Assembly: GCA_947573015.1 (NCBI GenBank)
Contig: CANPDS010000067.1
Location: 1 to 10,028, forward strand
Source: an uncultured Muribaculum sp.
Lineage (GTDB): Bacteria > Bacteroidota > Bacteroidia > Bacteroidales > Muribaculaceae
DNA: 10,028 nucleotides
Direction of reading: 5' to 3'
This document shows, piece after piece, positions 6,335 to 10,028 of the stretch (the stretch's first letter is position 1; every line of letters begins with the position of its first letter). The notes below the pieces were generated by a model that made no database searches, was not told the DNA's origin, and saw nothing but the letters and a program-made list of their open reading frames with translations. A program made the translations under genes and the position numbers.

Positions 6335-8509
6335 ATGGAAACGACATTCCCCTACAGTTCCACCTCACGTATATTTGAAGCCGGAAAAACATACATCATT
6401 GATGAAACTTTCACTTTGACCGAGAATCTTGAACTTCCGGAGAATGTGACCTTGATTTTTCAAGGGGGCAAATTTGTTTCAGACACTGAAGTCGAAATAA
6501 TAGGTAACCATACAGCCCTTGTTGCGCCCATCACCCCCATTTTCGGTATCAACGTAAAGGCCACAGGCTCATGGGAGATCGACCGCGCGTATCCACAGTG
6601 GTTTGAGGCAAAAACAATCAAATTCACAACACATTGTGCAACTTCAGTCAGTCCGTCACAACCATATGCAATTACAACGGAAGATATGGCTGATCCGATC
6701 CAGAAGGCCATAGATATGACAGTCTCCGGTTCTGTTTATTTAATCGGAGGAAACTACTATATAACCAAACCTATTTTTATTCCTCTTGGAATAATTCTTG
6801 AGGGACAACCAAGCCAAGGAAATACTTTTGGCTCCAACAATATTCTTCTTACCGCAAACATATATCCTGCAATTGCAGATAAAGATAGTGACCATTTCAG
6901 CTGTACTTCCGATAATAAATTAGAGGGACACACAAGCACATTCCCCACCCAATACATGATATATGTAAATGCTGATATTAATGGCAAGACTAAGTATAGG
7001 TATGCCAATCCTTGGGTAGCGTTAAGAGGAATCGCATTTATGACCCTGGGGATATTCCCTAAATTACGCTGTATTTATGCCGGAAGTGGTGCTCAGTTTG
7101 ACTACATTACATGGATGGGATTTACCCAAGCCATAAGATATGACTCATCAGAATACAATGACTATAAATCCATAACGCATTGCAGCTTCAAAGGCAACCT
7201 TAAAGACACCAACTCATGGATGCTTCCATTGCCTGATGAGGATTCCGGATTGGAAGATGATATATATGCATTTGACCTAAGCGGATTAGGGGATGTATTA
7301 GTATTCAACAACAATGAAGTAGGCACCTTCTTAGCCAAACAAAAAATGTTGAAAATAAATCAATGCGGAGGTGGCACTATCAACGACAATGTAATCAATG
7401 GCGATATATCCGTAGTCTCGTCCAAAGGACTCTCTATAACAAACAATCATCTTGAAAACGGAGCACAGATTTACATAAATTCCTCTGTAGTTTCGTTGAA
7501 AGAAAATTACATCGAAAAAGGAAAACGTCCATCCATATTAATCCGTTCCGGGCAAAATGACAATTACGACATCTATATACAAAGTGTTGTTAATATGACC
7601 GGAGATCAATTCTTATATTTTAATCGCAATCGTGGTTCGGAAAATTCTGAAACAGAACAAACTGGACGCCACCTTAAAGAAGCTCGCTTAAATTCGATCT
7701 CTGATACCGACATCCTGATTGATCGCTCAGCGATCCTTAATCTCGACAATGTCTATAGATATGATATGGTGGTCGGATTTGGATCTATCAATCCATTGGG
7801 GATAAAAATAGATCCATTTGAAGAGAATGACTTCTTTAGATTCAATGATTATTCTTATATTTTAAGTCAAAAAGGTAGCATCTCACGCAATGAGCAATTA
7901 CGCGGGTCTGTATTTTATAGGAATCTCAATTCAACATATCTTTATGCACCAATGGTATCTAACTGGGTAGAATGGTATCGTCCCTCAGGATCATATAGAT
8001 ATTATTATGCCATTATATGGGATAGGCAACGTGGTATATTCCGTCATAACAGCAGCGACCAAATATATACACTATTAACCCAAACACCAATAGCCCTAAC
8101 CAAATATGGCAAAGGCATGCAATTCGGAACCGGCGTAGATTCCGGCAAAGATGCAGAGGGATTAATCGCAGGAGCCAACTATCTAATTCAGTTAATCCGT
8201 TGCAGAATAGACGCATCAGGCAATCCAATCATGGATAGTTATGAACATGTCACTATCCCATTGGCAGGAAGCAGGATCATCTACGACAACGGAATATCCG
8301 TCTGTGGCTATAAATGGGAAGCCGGGATAGTCCCCGGACTGGATATAGATCTCGGTCTGCCTAAATATGAGACTTATTCCTTCAACAGCGGTCACGTAGA
8401 GGCTGCAGCATATACCCGTCCGCAAAAGCCTTATAGCGGTTGGCAAAAAGGAGATCTAATTACCAACATAGGAGATGAATCCGACTGGACAATCGAAATA
8501 ATAAAATGA
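6335..8509 (+). CDS. Beta-helix (pectate-lyase-fold, phage tail-spike-like) protein, 724 aa
   Basis: I cannot name a specific family. The N-terminal 90 residues (FEAGKTYIIDETFTL, LELPENVTLIFQGGKF, then GSWEIDRAYPQWF at about 77-89) resemble the opening of pectate-lyase-3-like proteins and of tail spikes in Bacteroides phages. DPIQKAIDMTVSG...VYLIGGNYYI (about 120-148) is the usual first turn of such a beta-helix. Asn-rich rungs follow (for example TINDNVINGD and LSITNNHLENG, about 348-380). The C-terminal part is Tyr-rich and ends in RPQKPYSGWQKGDLITN, like the tail-spike C-terminal modules I know. There is no signal peptide, unlike the CotH protein upstream, and no catalytic residues I can assign. 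An in-frame ATG at 6299 would add 12 residues, but those codons are the repeat arm, so 6335 is preferred. The gene is clearly AT-rich, suggesting horizontal origin. A strong terminator follows. Confidence 0.75.
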   Translation: METTFPYSSTSRIFEAGKTYIIDETFTLTENLELPENVTLIFQGGKFVSDTEVEIIGNHTALVAPITPIFGINVKATGSWEIDRAYPQWFEAKTIKFTTHCATSVSPSQPYAITTEDMADPIQKAIDMTVSGSVYLIGGNYYITKPIFIPLGIILEGQPSQGNTFGSNNILLTANIYPAIADKDSDHFSCTSDNKLEGHTSTFPTQYMIYVNADINGKTKYRYANPWVALRGIAFMTLGIFPKLRCIYAGSGAQFDYITWMGFTQAIRYDSSEYNDYKSITHCSFKGNLKDTNSWMLPLPDEDSGLEDDIYAFDLSGLGDVLVFNNNEVGTFLAKQKMLKINQCGGGTINDNVINGDISVVSSKGLSITNNHLENGAQIYINSSVVSLKENYIEKGKRPSILIRSGQNDNYDIYIQSVVNMTGDQFLYFNRNRGSENSETEQTGRHLKEARLNSISDTDILIDRSAILNLDNVYRYDMVVGFGSINPLGIKIDPFEENDFFRFNDYSYILSQKGSISRNEQLRGSVFYRNLNSTYLYAPMVSNWVEWYRPSGSYRYYYAIIWDRQRGIFRHNSSDQIYTLLTQTPIALTKYGKGMQFGTGVDSGKDAEGLIAGANYLIQLIRCRIDASGNPIMDSYEHVTIPLAGSRIIYDNGISVCGYKWEAGIVPGLDIDLGLPKYETYSFNSGHVEAAAYTRPQKPYSGWQKGDLITNIGDESDWTIEIIK

Positions 8510-8532
8510 TCAGAGATGTATGCATAGAATAA

Positions 8533-8590
8533 ATAAGTGGCCGATTTAAATTGAAAATAGCTTTAAACCGGCCACTTATCTTTTAAATTT
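8533..8590 (+). terminator. Strong rho-independent terminator after the beta-helix gene
   Basis: Positions 8533-8550 and 8562-8579 pair over 18 bp with one A-C mismatch (8544/8568). The stem contains AAGTGGCC and its complement and the loop is 11 nt. It is followed after one base by TTTTAAATTT. It lies 24 bp after the stop at 8509 and fits a classic intrinsic terminator. Confidence 0.85.
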
Positions 8591-8752
8591 CCGTATATTT
8601 ACATCTGTTTTACCGGCACATTCTTCAACGGCAGCAAAATCGCATCGTCATGGTATACCATTGATTGACATAAACTTTCAGAACGTCCCATGACCACCGG
8701 TATCTATATAGAGGACTCATGCGCTGTGTGGAGAGTACATGGGTATTCATGA
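8582..8752 (+). pseudogene. Decayed C-terminal remnant of a secreted protein with a Bacteroidales-type tail
   Basis: One frame through this stretch reads TGTFFNGSKIASSWYTID, then TGA (8666-8668), then HKLSERPMTTGIYIEDS and on to WRVHGYS before TGA at 8750-8752. WYTID-stop-HKLSERPMTTGIYIE lines up with the tail of the CotH protein in this window (WYTLQGQRLSIRP, then GIYVE), with the TGA standing where a glycine codon (GGA) is expected. No start codon or upstream domain is present; the frame dissolves at the terminator of the beta-helix gene. I read it as the last 40-55 codons of a lost gene of the same export class, truncated at its 5' side and carrying a nonsense mutation. The parent family cannot be told. 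Confidence 0.6.
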
Positions 8753-8890
8753 GCGGGATGGGCACTGTTTGCATTTGCAAATAACGCCGCCGACAGTGGC
8801 ATTTTCACAGCTGTATATCATTGGGGTCAGGTAAGATGAACCGCCTTTGGGGATGTAGATAAATTTTTGAAAATTCGGGGATGCAAATTA
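8753..8890. other. Intergenic stretch upstream of the rsmH promoter
   Basis: This 138-bp stretch contains a short palindrome (TGCATTTGCA, part of TTTGCATTTGCAAA near 8769-8782) but no gene I can support. A minus-strand frame of about 44 codons ending in GGVICKCKQCPSRS is open here but lacks a credible start. No mraZ-like sequence is recognisable. Confidence 0.4.
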
Positions 8891-8922
8891 TTGGATGGTT
8901 CGGGGTATTTTGAGTAACTTTA
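8891..8922 (+). promoter_or_regulatory. Probable promoter of rsmH and the dcw cluster
   Basis: TTGG at 8891-8894 and TAACTTTA at 8915-8922 have a 20-bp spacer and differ from the Bacteroidetes consensus (TTTG, TAnnTTTG) mainly at single positions. Transcription would begin near 8928, only about 15 nt before the rsmH ATG at 8943. This supports 8943, rather than the upstream in-frame ATG at 8895, as the start. Confidence 0.5.
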
Positions 8923-8942
8923 CACCAAATATTCAAGAACTA

Positions 8943-9878
8943 ATGAGCGAACAGCCCTACCATATACCGGCCCTACTTGAGCCAACACTTAACGGACTCA
9001 ACATCAAGCCCGACGGGACGTATGTCGATGTGACATTCGGGGGTGGCGGACACTCCCGTGCCATCATGTCGCGGCTCGGTGATGGAGGCCGTCTGCTGAG
9101 CTTCGATCAAGACTCCGACGCCATAGCCAACGCGATCGACGATCCGCGCTTCACGTTTGTCTACGGCAACTTTCGTTTTCTGCGCAATTTCCTGCGTTTC
9201 TACGGAGCCGATCATGTCGATGGTATCCTCGCCGACCTGGGCGTGTCGTTCCATCACTTCGACGATCCTGACCGCGGATTCTCATTCCGCTTCGACGGTC
9301 CGCTCGACATGCGCATGAACCAACGCGCCGACCACACCGCAGCATGGCTGCTCAACAATGCATCGGAAGATGAGCTTGGCCGACTGTTCACCCTCTACGG
9401 CGAGCTGCGACAGGGGCGCCGGCTGGCCCGTGCCATAGTCAAGGAGCGCGCCACATCGCCGGTTGACACTGTAGAACGTCTCACAGCCCTCGCCGCACCA
9501 TTCATCGACCGCCGTCGCGAGAAGAAAGAGCTGGCACAGGTGTTTCAGGCTCTCCGCATAGAGGTCAACCACGAAATCGATGCCCTGCAGGCATTCCTGC
9601 AGCAGTCGCTCGAAGTGCTCAAGCCCGGTGGCCGTCTGGCTATCATCACCTACCACTCGCTTGAAGACCGCCTCGTGAAGAACTTCATGCGCACGGGCAA
9701 TCTCGAAGGGGAGGTGCGTCAGGACTTCTATGGCCGCAATCTATCTCCGCTGAAGCTGCTTACCTCGCGTCCTGTGGTGCCTGATGACGATGAGATCGAG
9801 CGCAACCCACGCTCCCGCAGCGCCAAGCTCAGAATAGCCGAGAAACTCGCATCCATTCATCCAAATGACAAATCATAA
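8943..9878 (+). CDS. rsmH: 16S rRNA (cytosine1402-N4)-methyltransferase RsmH (MraW), 311 aa
   Basis: RsmH uses S-adenosylmethionine to methylate the N4 of cytidine 1402 in the 16S rRNA decoding centre. Seen here: the N-terminal YHIPALLEPTLNGL, the SAM motif YVDVTFGGGGHS (residues 27-38), the signature ILADLGVSFHHFDDPDRGFS followed by DGPLDMRMN, and the C-terminal VNHEID...LKPGGRLAIITYHSLEDRLVK, all in family order. The length of 311 aa is typical. The family's usual SS after LGV reads SF here, a minor variation. The ATG at 8943 is chosen because it gives the standard N-terminus and follows the promoter; starting at 8895 would add 16 residues overlapping the promoter. rsmH is normally the first or second gene of the division and cell-wall cluster, and the FtsL-like gene after it fits this. 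mraZ is not seen upstream. Confidence 0.96.
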   Translation: MSEQPYHIPALLEPTLNGLNIKPDGTYVDVTFGGGGHSRAIMSRLGDGGRLLSFDQDSDAIANAIDDPRFTFVYGNFRFLRNFLRFYGADHVDGILADLGVSFHHFDDPDRGFSFRFDGPLDMRMNQRADHTAAWLLNNASEDELGRLFTLYGELRQGRRLARAIVKERATSPVDTVERLTALAAPFIDRRREKKELAQVFQALRIEVNHEIDALQAFLQQSLEVLKPGGRLAIITYHSLEDRLVKNFMRTGNLEGEVRQDFYGRNLSPLKLLTSRPVVPDDDEIERNPRSRSAKLRIAEKLASIHPNDKS

Positions 9879-9973
9879 GGCTCCTGACGGCGCGGAAATC
9901 ACGCTTTAAGCTCCGATTTAGATAGACTTTATAGCTCACTAAAAAAAACGACACACAACGACCTCACACATCA

Positions 9974-10028
9974 ATGGCAACAAAAAAGGCATCAAAACAA
10001 AAGCATGACAACTGGTTCCTGCGTCTGA
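9974..10028 (+). CDS. FtsL-like cell-division protein, N-terminal fragment (runs off window)
   Basis: Only 18 codons are visible (MATKKASKQKHDNWFLRL). A short Lys-rich cytoplasmic N-terminus placed directly after rsmH matches the small FtsL-like single-pass membrane protein found at this position in Bacteroidales dcw clusters, which acts with the divisome at midcell. The membrane segment and coiled coil lie outside the window, so the call rests on position and charge. The 95-bp gap after rsmH contains an A8 run but no clear promoter, so read-through from rsmH is likely. Confidence 0.6.
   Translation, partial: MATKKASKQKHDNWFLRL

Noticed and set aside
8760..8890. A minus-strand frame ending GGVICKCKQCPSRS with a CxCxxC pattern
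   Set aside because: It is about 44 codons, has no credible start except an internal ATG giving 24 residues, and overlaps the intergenic region next to the rsmH promoter.

Overview
The window looks like a chromosomal segment from a Bacteroidales bacterium, most likely Muribaculaceae or a close relative. Evidence for this: several intergenic stretches carry the Bacteroidetes-type promoter (TTTG, about 20 bp, TAnnTTTG); start codons lack strong Shine-Dalgarno sequences; housekeeping genes are GC-rich; a CotH-type secreted protein has a Bacteroidales-style C-terminal tail (WYTLxGxxL...PGIY); and rsmH is followed by a small FtsL-like gene, as in Bacteroidales dcw clusters. The family-level call is an inference.

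Left block (1-4478), GC-rich and all on the + strand: a promoter and an unrecognised charged coiled-coil protein (166-720); then rsmA/ksgA (859-1671) with its own promoter, mgtE (1696-3057) and a SlyD-like FKBP prolyl isomerase (3084-3650). The last three are separated by only 24-26 bp, so they are probably one operon, ending at a 15-bp hairpin. A CobB-type sirtuin deacylase (3795-4478) follows, with a compact 8-bp palindrome just before its start.

Middle block (about 4480-8890), visibly AT-rich and accessory: a secreted CotH-kinase-family protein (4734-6164) whose last residues are out of frame because of an apparent one-base loss in a C run; a bulged terminator-like hairpin; a perfect 35-bp inverted repeat with a 29-bp spacer, whose right arm ends 1 bp before the start of a 724-aa beta-helix protein (6335-8509) resembling phage tail-spike or pectate-lyase-fold proteins; a strong terminator; and a decayed remnant (about 8582-8752) of a second protein with the same kind of C-terminal tail, interrupted by an in-frame TGA. 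This block looks like a variable insertion between conserved genes. The inverted repeat, the orphan beta-helix protein and the two damaged tails are its most interesting parts.

Right block (8891-10028), GC-rich: a promoter, rsmH/mraW (8943-9878) and the first 18 codons of an FtsL-like division gene running off the window. This is the start of the division and cell-wall (dcw) cluster. mraZ, which commonly precedes rsmH, is not seen.

The housekeeping genes cover 16S rRNA modification (RsmA, RsmH), magnesium uptake, protein folding, NAD-dependent deacylation and the start of the division cluster. I see no convincing tRNA, rRNA, CRISPR array, transposase or integrase.
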